Below, piece after piece: positions 17,465 to 25,975 of a stretch of 64,000 bases of DNA. Position 1 is the stretch's first letter, and the number at the start of each line of letters is the position of its first letter. The position numbers and the translations under genes are program-made. A model generated the notes under the pieces. That model had not been told where the DNA came from. It ran no database searches and worked only from the letters and a program-made list of their open reading frames with translations. Source of the DNA: Bacteroidales bacterium (GTDB lineage Bacteria > Bacteroidota > Bacteroidia > Bacteroidales > Tenuifilaceae); NCBI GenBank assembly GCA_020636835.1, contig JACJXC010000009.1:62001-126000 (forward strand), in the 5' to 3' direction.

Positions 17465-17836
17465 TCACCGTGCGTTCTTCGGAAAATTTCTTGATAGGGT
17501 TACACTCACACGGTCAATCTTCCCCCCCATAGGTGGATTTAACTTCGAAACCTTCACCTCAACCCGTTCAATTTCAGGAAATTTATTCTGAATAGCCGTA
17601 ATTATCCGTTCCGATACATGCTCCAGCAACTTGGACTTAATCATCATCTCGTCCTTCACCAAATTGTACAAAATCTGATAATTAACAGTATCGTGCAACC
17701 GATCCGACTGCTGAGCTTGCTGAGTATCGGCCTCAATCAACACATTCACTAGGAATTGATTCCCAACCACCTGCTCCTCCTGGAAACACCCGTGATAGGC
17801 GTAAAACTCCATATTCTCCACTTGTATTACTGCCAT
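17465..17836 (-). CDS. folB: Dihydroneopterin aldolase
   Basis: 123-residue FolB, which converts dihydroneopterin to 6-hydroxymethyl-dihydropterin and glycolaldehyde in folate synthesis; cytosolic octamer. The N-terminal 'MEFYAYHGCFQEEQVVGN' carries the conserved pterin-binding Glu, 'DTVNYQILYNLV' is the second family block, and 'VKVSKLNPPMGG' contains the catalytic Lys. Length is typical. It ends 44 bp upstream of the tRNA-Cys gene on the same strand and diverges from glnS across 201 bp. Confidence 0.93.
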   Translation of the reverse strand: MAVIQVENMEFYAYHGCFQEEQVVGNQFLVNVLIEADTQQAQQSDRLHDTVNYQILYNLVKDEMMIKSKLLEHVSERIITAIQNKFPEIERVEVKVSKLNPPMGGKIDRVSVTLSRNFPKNAR

Positions 17837-18005
17837 AGTATTATCGTATTTATATTGCTCCGCAAAAAAACCTAAAAATTATCAAATAGCACATTTCTCT
17901 CGTCAATTAATTGCATTGTTGCTGTAAAACATAGCAAACAGGACAACCTCTCCAATACCCCATAAAAAATTGTAACCTATACCCTATATATTATATACAT
18001 TTTTC

Positions 18006-18013
18006 TAATTTTG
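18006..18013 (+). promoter_or_regulatory. Promoter -7 element of glnS
   Basis: TAATTTTG matches TAnnTTTG, 25 bp before the glnS ATG. No good TTG is found 19-21 bp upstream of it. Confidence 0.4.
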
Positions 18014-18037
18014 CCTTCCTGATTTAATTGTGAGCAA

Positions 18038-19732
18038 ATGGAAAGCGAGAACTTAAAAAATGAAACCTCAAGCGAAAAAACTAAAAATTTCCTAGAGGAG
18101 ATTATCGAAGAGGATATTAGAACCGGGAAACACGGCGGTAGAGTGCTAACCCGCTTTCCCCCCGAGCCCAATGGATACCTGCATATTGGACACGCAAAAT
18201 CCATTTGCTTAAATTTTGGGCTTGCTCAAAAGTATAATGGCAAAACCAATCTACGCTTCGACGATACTAATCCCACCAAAGAGGATGTGGAATATGTTAA
18301 CTCCATAAAAGAGGACATTGAGTGGCTTGGCTTCAAATGGGATAACGAGTTGTACTCCTCCGATTACTTTGAACAGCTTTACCAATGGGCCGAACTGTTA
18401 ATCCAAAAAGGGCTTGCCTACGTTGACGATCAAACCCAGGAGCAAATCCGGACGAACAGGGGTACTGTGAACCAAGCGGGAACCAACAGCCCCTACAGAA
18501 ATAGGAGCGTTGACGAAAACCTGGATCTATTCCGCCGCATGCGTGCTGGCGAGTTTAAGGACGGGGAAAAGGTACTCCGCGCAAAAATTGACATGGGTCA
18601 TCCTAACATGCTTATGCGCGACCCCTTGCTTTACCGGATAATCCACACCGACCATCACCGCACTGGCGATAAATGGTGCATATACCCAATGTACGATTAC
18701 GCCCATGGACAATGCGACTCCATTGAGCAGATTACCCACTCAATTTGCACCCTTGAGTTTGATGTACACCGTCCTCTTTACGATTGGTTTATCGAAAAAC
18801 TTGAGATATTCCCTTCGCACCAGTACGAGTTCGCTCGGCTAAACATCAACTACACGGTGATGAGCAAACGGAAGCTGCTCCAACTGGTTCAGGAGAAAAC
18901 CGTAATGGGTTGGGACGATCCGCGTATGCCCACAATTTGCGGACTACGCCGCAGAGGCTATACCCCGGAATCCATCCGCAGTTTTGCCGATAAGGTGGGT
19001 GTTGCCAAACGCGACAACGTGATCGATCTTTCGCTACTGGAGTTCTGCTTACGCGAGGATTTGAACAAACGAGCTCTACGCAGAATGGCCGTACTGAACC
19101 CGCTAAAAGTGGTTATTACCAATTATCCCGAAGGACAAGTTGAGGAACTACCCGCCATTAACAACCCCGAGAACGAGTCGGCAGGCAAACGCATGGTTCC
19201 GTTTAGCCGTGAACTATACATCGAACGCGACGACTTCATGGAGAATCCTCCTAAAAAATACTTCCGACTGGCACCCGGACAAGAGGTTCGCCTGCGGTAT
19301 GCATACTTCGTAAAATGCACCGATGTGATTAAAGATGCCAATGGAAACATAACGGAGTTACACTGCACACTCGATCCCGCCTCGCGTGGAGGAAATTCGC
19401 CCGATGGCCGAAAAGTACAGGGAACCATCCACTGGGTATCGGCTCAGCATGCCATAAAGGCTGAAATACGCCTATTCGATCGGCTATTTGCCAAAGCCGA
19501 TCCCGACGATGTACCCGAGGGTGTTGATTGGAAATCGTCAATCAATAAAGAATCGTTAACAGTGATTGAAGGCTTACTGGAACCATCACTCCGGGATGTA
19601 AAACCTCTCGATAAGTTCCAATTCGAGCGCTTGGGGTACTTCTGCGTTGACTCCGATACCACCCCCTCGAAATTGGTGTTTAACCGCACCGCTACGCTCA
19701 AAGACACCTGGGCAAAAATTGCAGGGCAGTAA
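18038..19732 (+). CDS. glnS: Glutaminyl-tRNA synthetase
   Basis: 564-residue class I aminoacyl-tRNA synthetase that charges tRNA-Gln. The HIGH motif is in 'PPEPNGYLHIGHAKS' near residue 45 and the KMSKS equivalent is 'VMSKRKL' near 270. The anticodon-binding beta-barrels fill the C-terminal half ('SRGGNSPDGRKVQGTIHWV'). The size and the PPEPNG motif separate it from GluRS. A tRNA-Gln(CTG) gene follows 106 bp downstream. A GC-containing hairpin (19743-19772) directly after the stop could act as a weak terminator; it lacks a T-run. Confidence 0.95.
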   Translation: MESENLKNETSSEKTKNFLEEIIEEDIRTGKHGGRVLTRFPPEPNGYLHIGHAKSICLNFGLAQKYNGKTNLRFDDTNPTKEDVEYVNSIKEDIEWLGFKWDNELYSSDYFEQLYQWAELLIQKGLAYVDDQTQEQIRTNRGTVNQAGTNSPYRNRSVDENLDLFRRMRAGEFKDGEKVLRAKIDMGHPNMLMRDPLLYRIIHTDHHRTGDKWCIYPMYDYAHGQCDSIEQITHSICTLEFDVHRPLYDWFIEKLEIFPSHQYEFARLNINYTVMSKRKLLQLVQEKTVMGWDDPRMPTICGLRRRGYTPESIRSFADKVGVAKRDNVIDLSLLEFCLREDLNKRALRRMAVLNPLKVVITNYPEGQVEELPAINNPENESAGKRMVPFSRELYIERDDFMENPPKKYFRLAPGQEVRLRYAYFVKCTDVIKDANGNITELHCTLDPASRGGNSPDGRKVQGTIHWVSAQHAIKAEIRLFDRLFAKADPDDVPEGVDWKSSINKESLTVIEGLLEPSLRDVKPLDKFQFERLGYFCVDSDTTPSKLVFNRTATLKDTWAKIAGQ

Positions 19733-19796
19733 CTAAAGCAACAGCAATCGGGGTGTTAACATCCCGATTGCTACTACAAAAAAAAGCACAACAATG

Positions 19797-19827
19797 TTAC
19801 ACCATAACGCAAAACCATTTATATTTG
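19797..19827 (+). promoter_or_regulatory. Promoter of tRNA-Gln
   Basis: A TATATTTG -7 box (19820-19827) begins 19 bp before the tRNA 5' end. A TTA (19797-19799), one base off TTG, lies 20 bp upstream of it. Confidence 0.5.
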
Positions 19828-19838
19828 CAGTTGAAAAT

Positions 19839-19911
19839 TGTCCTATGGTGTAATTGGCAACACGTCTGATTCTGGATCAGAAGAGTTCAGGTTCGACCCC
19901 TGATAGGACAA
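19839..19911 (+). tRNA. tRNA-Gln (CTG)
   Basis: 73-nt cloverleaf: acceptor TGTCCTA/TAGGACA with the weak U1-A72 pair typical of tRNA-Gln, D arm GTGT..ACAC, anticodon stem TCTGA/TCAGA with loop TTCTGGA (anticodon CTG, reads CAG), T arm with GGTTCGACC, discriminator A73. Located just behind the cognate synthetase gene. CCA is not encoded. Confidence 0.93.
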
Positions 19912-19916
19912 CACCG

Positions 19917-19955
19917 CAAAACCATCGATCGCAAAATCGATGGTTTTGTTATTTT
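19917..19955 (+). terminator. Terminator of tRNA-Gln
   Basis: A perfect 13-bp stem (19917-19929 with 19936-19948) with a six-base loop, followed by TTATTTTT. Confidence 0.85.
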
Positions 19956-19965
19956 TGAAGCAAGG

Positions 19966-19996
19966 TTGATTTAACTCAATTATTTTTATACATTTG
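19966..19996 (+). promoter_or_regulatory. Promoter of the HU/SPOR gene
   Basis: TTG at 19966-19968 and TACATTTG at 19989-19996 separated by 20 bp, a good match to the Bacteroidota -33/-7 consensus, placing the transcript start about 20 bp before the TTG start codon at 20023. Confidence 0.7.
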
Positions 19997-20022
19997 TCCG
20001 TTAACTCTAAACTACCGGTAAG

Positions 20023-21090
20023 TTGGAATTAGAATCTGCCATTCAGGAACTTCTTTCCCGATTAGAATTTGTAAGCCTTCCGGGCTTGGGCAGTTTTGTG
20101 AAGAAGTACGAAACCGCTTCGCGATCTGCCGACGGCGCATCGTTTAACCCTCCTAGGGAATTCTACGTTTTTGATGCTCAACGAACATTCAACGACGAAG
20201 CACTGGAAAATTTTGTTTCCGAAAAAAACAATGTGGATCACCCCACCGCATCGGAAATTGTTGCAAAATTCACCTCAACAGTAAAGGAAAAACTTGAAGC
20301 CAATGCCAACGTAACATTTCCCGGAGTGGGCGTGCTGAGCAAAGCTGCCAACGGCAATATTTCTTTAACCCCTACTGAAAACACATTCAGCCAAACCTTT
20401 GGACTTGGAAGCGTTACTACACCCCAGAGTTCGACCCCCAAAAAGGAAGAACCAACCGTTCAGAAAAAACAAGTAACCGTTGAGCCAACACCAAAACCCG
20501 CTGCACCAGCACAAAAAAAAGAAAACAAAGTAAGCCATAAATCGAGTGGGAAAATATTAGTTCCAGCCATAGTTATTTTGGCCTTTGTGGCCATAGCCCT
20601 CACCCTGTACTTTGTACCTGAATTACATTTTTGGGAGAACCTAAAATCCAGCACAAATACACCAATTGCTCAGGATACGATCAAGGCTGAACCCGCAACT
20701 CCATCAGCATTAGCCGATGTTCAGGGAAGCGATTCATTAATCCAGACCACAACAGAACCGGTTGCAGTGGACTCCATTCAGGATGAACAGCCCAAAACCA
20801 CGCAACCAGTTGCCGTAACCAACAAAAAGGAAGCTCTTTACTACCAGGAAACGGAGCAATCGGAGAATAAGACATTTTACATAATTGCGGGTAGCTTTGC
20901 ACAGGAAGATAACGCACAAAAACTTATTCAGGATTTATCGGCCAAGGGATACAAGCCCACACTCATGAAAACCGATAATATTTACCGGGTAGCCATCTAT
21001 AAATTCTCGAATAGGGACAGAGCCCTGCGGGAATTGGAACGGCTTAAGTCGCAAAAGGTAAGCAACACGGTATGGTTATTGACCCTGTAA
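20023..21090 (+). CDS. HU-CCDC81/SPOR-domain membrane protein
   Basis: 355-residue protein. Residues ~1-125 are the HU-like CCDC81-type domain pair common in Bacteroidota ('LEFVSLPGLGSFVKKYE', 'ANVTFPGVGVLSKAANGNI'). A low-complexity Pro/Lys/Thr linker leads to one transmembrane helix ('ILVPAIVILAFVAIALTLYF', around 185-205), followed by a Thr/Ser/Pro-rich periplasmic linker and a C-terminal SPOR domain ('FYIIAGSFAQEDNAQKLIQD', 'YRVAIYKFSNRDRALREL'). SPOR domains bind denuded septal peptidoglycan, so a role linking the cytoplasm to the division site is inferred. The start is TTG, supported by the promoter spacing. Confidence 0.88.
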   Translation: MELESAIQELLSRLEFVSLPGLGSFVKKYETASRSADGASFNPPREFYVFDAQRTFNDEALENFVSEKNNVDHPTASEIVAKFTSTVKEKLEANANVTFPGVGVLSKAANGNISLTPTENTFSQTFGLGSVTTPQSSTPKKEEPTVQKKQVTVEPTPKPAAPAQKKENKVSHKSSGKILVPAIVILAFVAIALTLYFVPELHFWENLKSSTNTPIAQDTIKAEPATPSALADVQGSDSLIQTTTEPVAVDSIQDEQPKTTQPVAVTNKKEALYYQETEQSENKTFYIIAGSFAQEDNAQKLIQDLSAKGYKPTLMKTDNIYRVAIYKFSNRDRALRELERLKSQKVSNTVWLLTL

Positions 21091-21095
21091 AAGAA

Positions 21096-21130
21096 TAAAA
21101 GCCCCCAAAAAATAATTTGGGGGGCTTTTA
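21096..21130. terminator. Bidirectional terminator between the SPOR gene and metG
   Basis: An 11-bp stem TAAAAGCCCCC/GGGGGCTTTTA around an A/T-rich loop lies between the convergent stops at 21090 and 21145. Confidence 0.8.
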
Positions 21131-21144
21131 ATATTCAAACTATT

Positions 21145-23181
21145 CTACTTTACTGTTGATCCATTGGCAACCCCCTCGGATGGTTGAACAAACTTAAGTT
21201 TTCCGTCGGCATCCTCGGCCATAAGAATCATCCCATGCGACTCAATCCCTTTAATGCTACGCGGCTCAAGATTTACAAGGATGGCCACCTGACGACCAAC
21301 AACCTGATCGGGGGTAAAATGCTCGGCAATTCCCGAAACTAGTGTCCGTGTATCAATGCCTGTATCAACCTTCAATTTTAAAAGTTTCTGGGTTTTGGGA
21401 ACCCGCTCGGCCTCAAGCACCTTGCCTATGCGAATATCCATACGCGAAAAATCGTCGTACGAAACAGATGCCCGTTGCGGCTCCACTTGCACGGGCTGAC
21501 TATTAGCGTTTGCAAGTTTAGTTGCCTCCAATTTTTGCAACTGAAGAGCAATTACATCGTCCTCGATTTTGTCGAAGAGTAATTCTGGCGCATTCAACCC
21601 ATGACCCGGGGCAAGCAGGGCAACCGAGCCCGCATGCTCCCACTGGCTATCGGAAAAATTAATCATTCGCCTAATTTTCTCGGCCGAGAACGGGAGAAAT
21701 GGCTCCAGTAAAATGGCAAGGTTCGCCGTAATCTGCATCGAAATATTCAGTATGGTCGCCACGCGGGCAGGATCGGTCTTAACCACCTTCCAGGGCTCCG
21801 TATCGGCCAGATATTTATTCCCAAGCCGAGCCAAATTCATGGCCTCCTTAAGAGCCTCGCGGAATTTAAACTCCTCAAGATTCGCTTCGATAGCCTGTTT
21901 AATTCGTGGTATCTCTGCAATAGTCTCAGAATCAAACGCTGTAAGAGCCCCAGCTTGCGGTATTTTCGAATCAAAATACTTCTGGGTTAACACCATTGCG
22001 CGGTTCACAAAGTTGCCCAGTATTGCAACCAACTCGCTATTATTGCGGGTTTGGAAATCCTTCCAGGTAAAATCGTTATCCTTGGTTTCAGGCATATTGG
22101 CGGTTAAAACGTACCGCAATACATCCTGCTTGCCGGGGAATTCCTGGAGGTACTCGTGAAGCCAAACCGCCCAGTTACGCGAAGTGGATATTTTATCGCC
22201 CTCGAGGTTCAGGAATTCGTTGGCCGGAACGTTATCGGGCAAAATGTAACTCCCCTCGGCCTTAAGCATGGCCGGAAAAACAATGCAATGGAAAACAATA
22301 TTATCCTTCCCAATAAAATGGATCATCCGGGTATCGTCGCTTTTCCAGAACTTTTCCCAATCGGGAGTTAACTCCTTGGTGGCCGAAATATAGCCAATAG
22401 GGGCATCAAACCAAACGTACAGCACCTTTCCCTCGGCACCCTCAACAGGAACCGGAACGCCCCAGTTCAAATCGCGGCTAACCGCACGCGGCTGAAGGCC
22501 TTGGTCGAGCCAACTCTTACACTGACCGTACACATTGGCCTTCCACTCCTTATGATCCTGAAGAATCCACTTCTCAAGATCGGGCTGAAACTTATCCAAC
22601 GGCAAAAACCAATGCTTGGTTTCCTTAAGAACGGGTTTAGAACCGCTAAGCATCGATTTAGGGTTTATCAAATCGGTTGCATTCAGGCTGGTTCCGCATT
22701 TCTCGCACTGATCGCCATAAGCCCTGTCGTTACCACAATGCGGACAGGTTCCGGTAATATAACGGTCGGCCAGAAACTGCTTCACCTCCTCGTCGTAATA
22801 CTGCTCAGTGGTTTTTTCAATAAATACGCCCTTATCGTAAAGGGTACGGAAAAACTCGCTAGCGGTTTCGTAATGGACCTTCGAAGTGGTTCGCGAGTAA
22901 ATATCGAACTTGATACCAAACTTCTCGAAGGAATCCTTAATTATAGCATTGTATTTATCAACAATAGCCTGCGGGGTAGTATTCTCCTGACGAGCCTTAA
23001 TGGTAATAGGCACCCCATGCTCATCGGAACCACAAACTGACAACACCTCTACGCCCTTTTCCCTTAAGTAGCGGGTGTAAATGTCGGAGGGAATGTAAAC
23101 TCCGGCCAAGTGACCAATGTGAACAGGGCCATTGGCGTACGGCAATGCCGATGTAATAAGGTATCGCTTATAGTTCTTCAT
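21145..23181 (-). CDS. metG: Methionyl-tRNA synthetase
   Basis: 678-residue class I synthetase that charges tRNA-Met. HIGH appears as 'PVHIGHLAGVYIPSD' at residues ~19-33. The zinc-binding connective peptide has two Cys pairs ('CPHCGNDRAYGDQCEKCG', ~145-162). The KMSKS loop is 'DKISTSRNWAVW'. After the anticodon-binding helical domain, a C-terminal OB-fold tRNA-binding domain begins near 570 ('FSRMDIRIGKVLEAERVPKT'), giving the long dimeric form of MetRS. A -7-like TAGATTTG is found on the minus strand at 23215-23222. Confidence 0.96.
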   Translation of the reverse strand: MKNYKRYLITSALPYANGPVHIGHLAGVYIPSDIYTRYLREKGVEVLSVCGSDEHGVPITIKARQENTTPQAIVDKYNAIIKDSFEKFGIKFDIYSRTTSKVHYETASEFFRTLYDKGVFIEKTTEQYYDEEVKQFLADRYITGTCPHCGNDRAYGDQCEKCGTSLNATDLINPKSMLSGSKPVLKETKHWFLPLDKFQPDLEKWILQDHKEWKANVYGQCKSWLDQGLQPRAVSRDLNWGVPVPVEGAEGKVLYVWFDAPIGYISATKELTPDWEKFWKSDDTRMIHFIGKDNIVFHCIVFPAMLKAEGSYILPDNVPANEFLNLEGDKISTSRNWAVWLHEYLQEFPGKQDVLRYVLTANMPETKDNDFTWKDFQTRNNSELVAILGNFVNRAMVLTQKYFDSKIPQAGALTAFDSETIAEIPRIKQAIEANLEEFKFREALKEAMNLARLGNKYLADTEPWKVVKTDPARVATILNISMQITANLAILLEPFLPFSAEKIRRMINFSDSQWEHAGSVALLAPGHGLNAPELLFDKIEDDVIALQLQKLEATKLANANSQPVQVEPQRASVSYDDFSRMDIRIGKVLEAERVPKTQKLLKLKVDTGIDTRTLVSGIAEHFTPDQVVGRQVAILVNLEPRSIKGIESHGMILMAEDADGKLKFVQPSEGVANGSTVK

Positions 23182-23397
23182 ATCGATATAAAAATGATTG
23201 GTGGAAAAAGTTCACAAATCTACACTAAAAAGTCAAATAATTGACCCCGATAGCAACCGAATTACCAACTACCATAAATTTCATTAGCAGCAATATACCC
23301 ATCGAAAGCGGGAGGATTGAATAAAATAGCGCTAAAGTTTGGGCTTACTCTAAAAAAATGCCTAATTTTATGCTCATTAAATCACGTCCACAAATAT

Positions 23398-24348
23398 ATG
23401 GATAACATAACCCCACCATATCTAAGTCCAGGCGATACCATTGGGATAATTGCGCCAGCCCGTTTTGTTAGCCGGGAAGAGATACAACCGGCCATTCGCT
23501 TTCTAACTTCGCGGGGGTTTATGGTAAAAACCTCGCCTCATCTATTCATGCAGCACTACCAATTTGCCGGAACCGACGAGGAGCGCGCCGAGGATTTAAT
23601 GGATATGATTGAGGATAAAACCGTTAAGGCAATTCTCTGTGCCCGTGGAGGGTACGGATCGGTTCGAATCCTGGATCTGATTAACCTTCGGAAACTTCAG
23701 CATACCCCAAAATGGATAATTGGCTACAGCGACATCACGGTTTTGCACAGCATAATTACCGGTTGGTACGGGATTGAAACGCTGCATGCCACCATGCCCA
23801 TCAACTTAACCAACGACATTGCGGGGGGAGAATCCATAAACAGCCTGATTAATGCATTGCTTGGCGAGACCCTCAGCTACAAAATACCACATCACCCACT
23901 GAACCGATTCGGAACCACAACGGGAATCCTTACAGGGGGAAACCTATCCATTATAAATAGCCTGATTGGCACCAATGCCGATATCAACGCTCAGGATCGA
24001 ATACTTTTTATTGAGGATGTTGACGAATACCTTTACCACATCGACAGGATGCTGATGCACCTTAAACGATGCGGAAAACTAAAAGCAATAGCGGGACTTG
24101 TGGTGGGATCGTTTTCCGATATGCGCGACAACAAGATTCCGTTCGGATCCGATGCACACGAAATAATTTATAGCGCAATAAAGGACTACAACATCCCATT
24201 CTGTTTCGGATTCCCGGCTGGGCACACAGAGCCTAACTACGCTCTAATAATGGGACGCCGCGTGAGCTTCAGGGTGGATCAGGAGGGTGCCGAACTAGTA
24301 TTTCAGCCTTCGCCTAACTCCGGCATTCGCGAAAACCAAGAGGAATAG
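23398..24348 (+). CDS. LD-carboxypeptidase, S66 family (LdcA/MccF-like)
   Basis: 316-residue serine peptidase of family S66. Cytoplasmic LdcA enzymes release the terminal D-Ala from murein tetrapeptides during peptidoglycan recycling; MccF relatives act on microcin C. The nucleophile is Ser88 in 'CARGGYGSVR', the Glu is in 'LFIEDVDEYLYHIDRML', and the His in 'FPAGHTEPNYAL'. I start it at the ATG at 23398, where 'PPYLSPGDTIGIIAPA' (family N-terminus) follows directly; the longer frame from 23317 adds nothing conserved. Its 3' end overlaps the convergent DUF4412-like gene by 35 bp. Confidence 0.87.
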   Translation: MDNITPPYLSPGDTIGIIAPARFVSREEIQPAIRFLTSRGFMVKTSPHLFMQHYQFAGTDEERAEDLMDMIEDKTVKAILCARGGYGSVRILDLINLRKLQHTPKWIIGYSDITVLHSIITGWYGIETLHATMPINLTNDIAGGESINSLINALLGETLSYKIPHHPLNRFGTTTGILTGGNLSIINSLIGTNADINAQDRILFIEDVDEYLYHIDRMLMHLKRCGKLKAIAGLVVGSFSDMRDNKIPFGSDAHEIIYSAIKDYNIPFCFGFPAGHTEPNYALIMGRRVSFRVDQEGAELVFQPSPNSGIRENQEE

Positions 24349-24955
24349 CAAAAATATCATCGAGAAGTTTTTGAGATTTAATATCAACCACCGTGGCCGT
24401 GGCTCTAATCTTGCGGAAAATCGTCCGTTCAACTGTAAGCATTGGCAAATAGCCGCCATTCATAGGGAAATAGCCCAAAATGCTAAGCGGGGTATCACTT
24501 CGGGAAAGAATATCCACGAGCGGTTTCATAAAATTATACTTGCCGGGAACAACCCAATAGGTTAACTCGGTATTCCGGGCTCTATCGCGCACCCGCCACT
24601 GCACACACCTATCGCCATTGAAAACCATGGTATTCTGTGTTCGGATAAACTCCACATCGCTGGACAAATCATTTGCAGCGGGCCTAACAACAACCTCGGT
24701 GTACACCTTATTACAGTGCGACACCATAACAATTGTTTCGTGCTTTAAGTTGATAAGATACGAAAGTTGCACCGCATTGTGGCGATTAACCTCGTCGATT
24801 CGAACCGCATCGCCCTTAACGCTTATTACCAACTGAATTGTATCGTACACGCCCTCCTTTAGAATCTTGATTTTGCCTTCAAAATTGTCTACATTTGAAA
24901 ACACTCGGCATGGCAACACCGCCAGAATAATAAGTATTTTCAACCAAGGCTTCAT
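24314..24955 (-). CDS. DUF4412-like exported protein
   Basis: 213-residue protein with an N-terminal signal peptide ('MKPWLKILIILAVLPCRVFS', no clear lipobox). The mature part looks like the DUF4412 type of periplasmic beta-rich protein: 'FEGKIKILKEGVYDTIQLVI', a 'KGDAVRIDEVN' segment, a middle 'NTMVFNGDRCVQWRV', and 'YWVVPGKYNFMKPLVD'. Function of this family is unknown. It is convergent with the LD-carboxypeptidase, with 35 bp of 3' overlap, so both stop codons lie inside the opposite gene. Confidence 0.65.
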   Translation of the reverse strand: MKPWLKILIILAVLPCRVFSNVDNFEGKIKILKEGVYDTIQLVISVKGDAVRIDEVNRHNAVQLSYLINLKHETIVMVSHCNKVYTEVVVRPAANDLSSDVEFIRTQNTMVFNGDRCVQWRVRDRARNTELTYWVVPGKYNFMKPLVDILSRSDTPLSILGYFPMNGGYLPMLTVERTIFRKIRATATVVDIKSQKLLDDIFAIPLGFRECRS

Positions 24956-25106
24956 AACGATAATTTTATTGTTACCTTTACTTTGTTCGAATTATAATCA
25001 AAAAAGTTACGCCGTTTCCGTTATCTTTTAACTGATAAAAGACATATCGCAAAAAACAATAGCACTATACACCATATAATCAATTGCTTAACAATCAAAA
25101 CTGTGT

Positions 25107-25487
25107 ATGAAATCCAAAGGTGATATATTTCATCATCGCGAATTGGGCGAGCTGGGCGAACGCCTGGCAAGGGAATACCTAGAATCGAAAAGCTACAAAA
25201 TACTTCACACAAACTGGCACCACGGCCACAAAGAGCTCGATATTGTTACACAGTACAACGAAACCATTGTGGTTGTGGAGGTCAAAACCAGAGCCAGCGA
25301 CTACTGGGAGGAGCCTAAGGATGCGGTAAGACTAAAGAAACAGCGCCGAATTATTGATGCGGCCGATGCATACGTTCAAAACCAGAATATCGACTTAGAG
25401 GTGCGTTTCGACATTGTATCGATCCTGTTTGAAGGCGACAAGCACACCATCGAACATATAGAGGATGCATTTTACCCAACACTATAA
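25107..25487 (+). CDS. YraN family protein (UPF0102)
   Basis: 126-residue endonuclease-like protein of the YraN family. The N-terminal 'LGELGERLAREYLESKSYKIL' and the PD-(D/E)XK-like core 'KELDIVTQYNETIVVVEVKTR' (Asp, Glu and Lys in the expected order) are clear. The fold is that of Holliday-junction resolvase-like nucleases, but activity is not established for most members. The next gene (YjbR-like) starts four bases after the stop. Confidence 0.9.
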   Translation: MKSKGDIFHHRELGELGERLAREYLESKSYKILHTNWHHGHKELDIVTQYNETIVVVEVKTRASDYWEEPKDAVRLKKQRRIIDAADAYVQNQNIDLEVRFDIVSILFEGDKHTIEHIEDAFYPTL

Positions 25488-25491
25488 TACT

Positions 25492-25830
25492 ATGGATATA
25501 GTTGAGATAAGAAACTACTGCATGTCGAAACCCAATGTAACTGAGGCTTTACCATTCGATGAGGATACATTGGTATTTAAGGTTAATGGAAAGATGTTTG
25601 CCCTAACCAATTTAACAGGCGATTTGGCCATCAGCCTAAAATGCAACCCCGAACTGGCCATTGAGCTCCGCGAGACCTACCCTGCGGTTGAACCAGGCTA
25701 CCACATGAACAAAGTGCACTGGAATACGGTTCGAATAGATGGCTCGATACCAACAAAAACCATCGAGGAGTGGATTAACCACTCGTACGACCTGGTGAGC
25801 AAGCCGCAGAAGAAACGCAGACCACAATAA
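25492..25830 (+). CDS. MmcQ/YjbR family protein
   Basis: 112-residue cytoplasmic protein of the MmcQ/YjbR group ('cyaY-like' fold with predicted nucleic-acid binding). The family pattern 'MDIVEIRNYCMSKPNVTEAL', 'VFKVNGKMFALTNL', 'SLKCNPELAIELRE' and 'PGYHMNKVHWNTV' is complete. I start it at ATG 25492, since the longer frame overlaps the end of yraN and adds no conserved residues. Co-transcribed with YraN by position. Function unknown. Confidence 0.88.
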   Translation: MDIVEIRNYCMSKPNVTEALPFDEDTLVFKVNGKMFALTNLTGDLAISLKCNPELAIELRETYPAVEPGYHMNKVHWNTVRIDGSIPTKTIEEWINHSYDLVSKPQKKRRPQ

Positions 25831-25865
25831 TACCTTGATGTATGGCGCTAAATTGATTCTTTTGC

Positions 25866-25873
25866 TAACTTTG
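25866..25873 (+). promoter_or_regulatory. Promoter -7 element of the exported protein gene at 25976
   Basis: TAACTTTG matches TAnnTTTG; no matching -33 TTG at 19-21 bp. About 100 bp of leader would precede the ATG at 25976. Confidence 0.35.
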
Positions 25874-25975
25874 GTACATAAATTGCTCTCACAGTATCAT
25901 TGCAGGGTAGTGGTATAAATTGTATTGTCCCGCTTACCCCAAAAGCAGTTTAAAATGCAATAAAATCAAATACCG

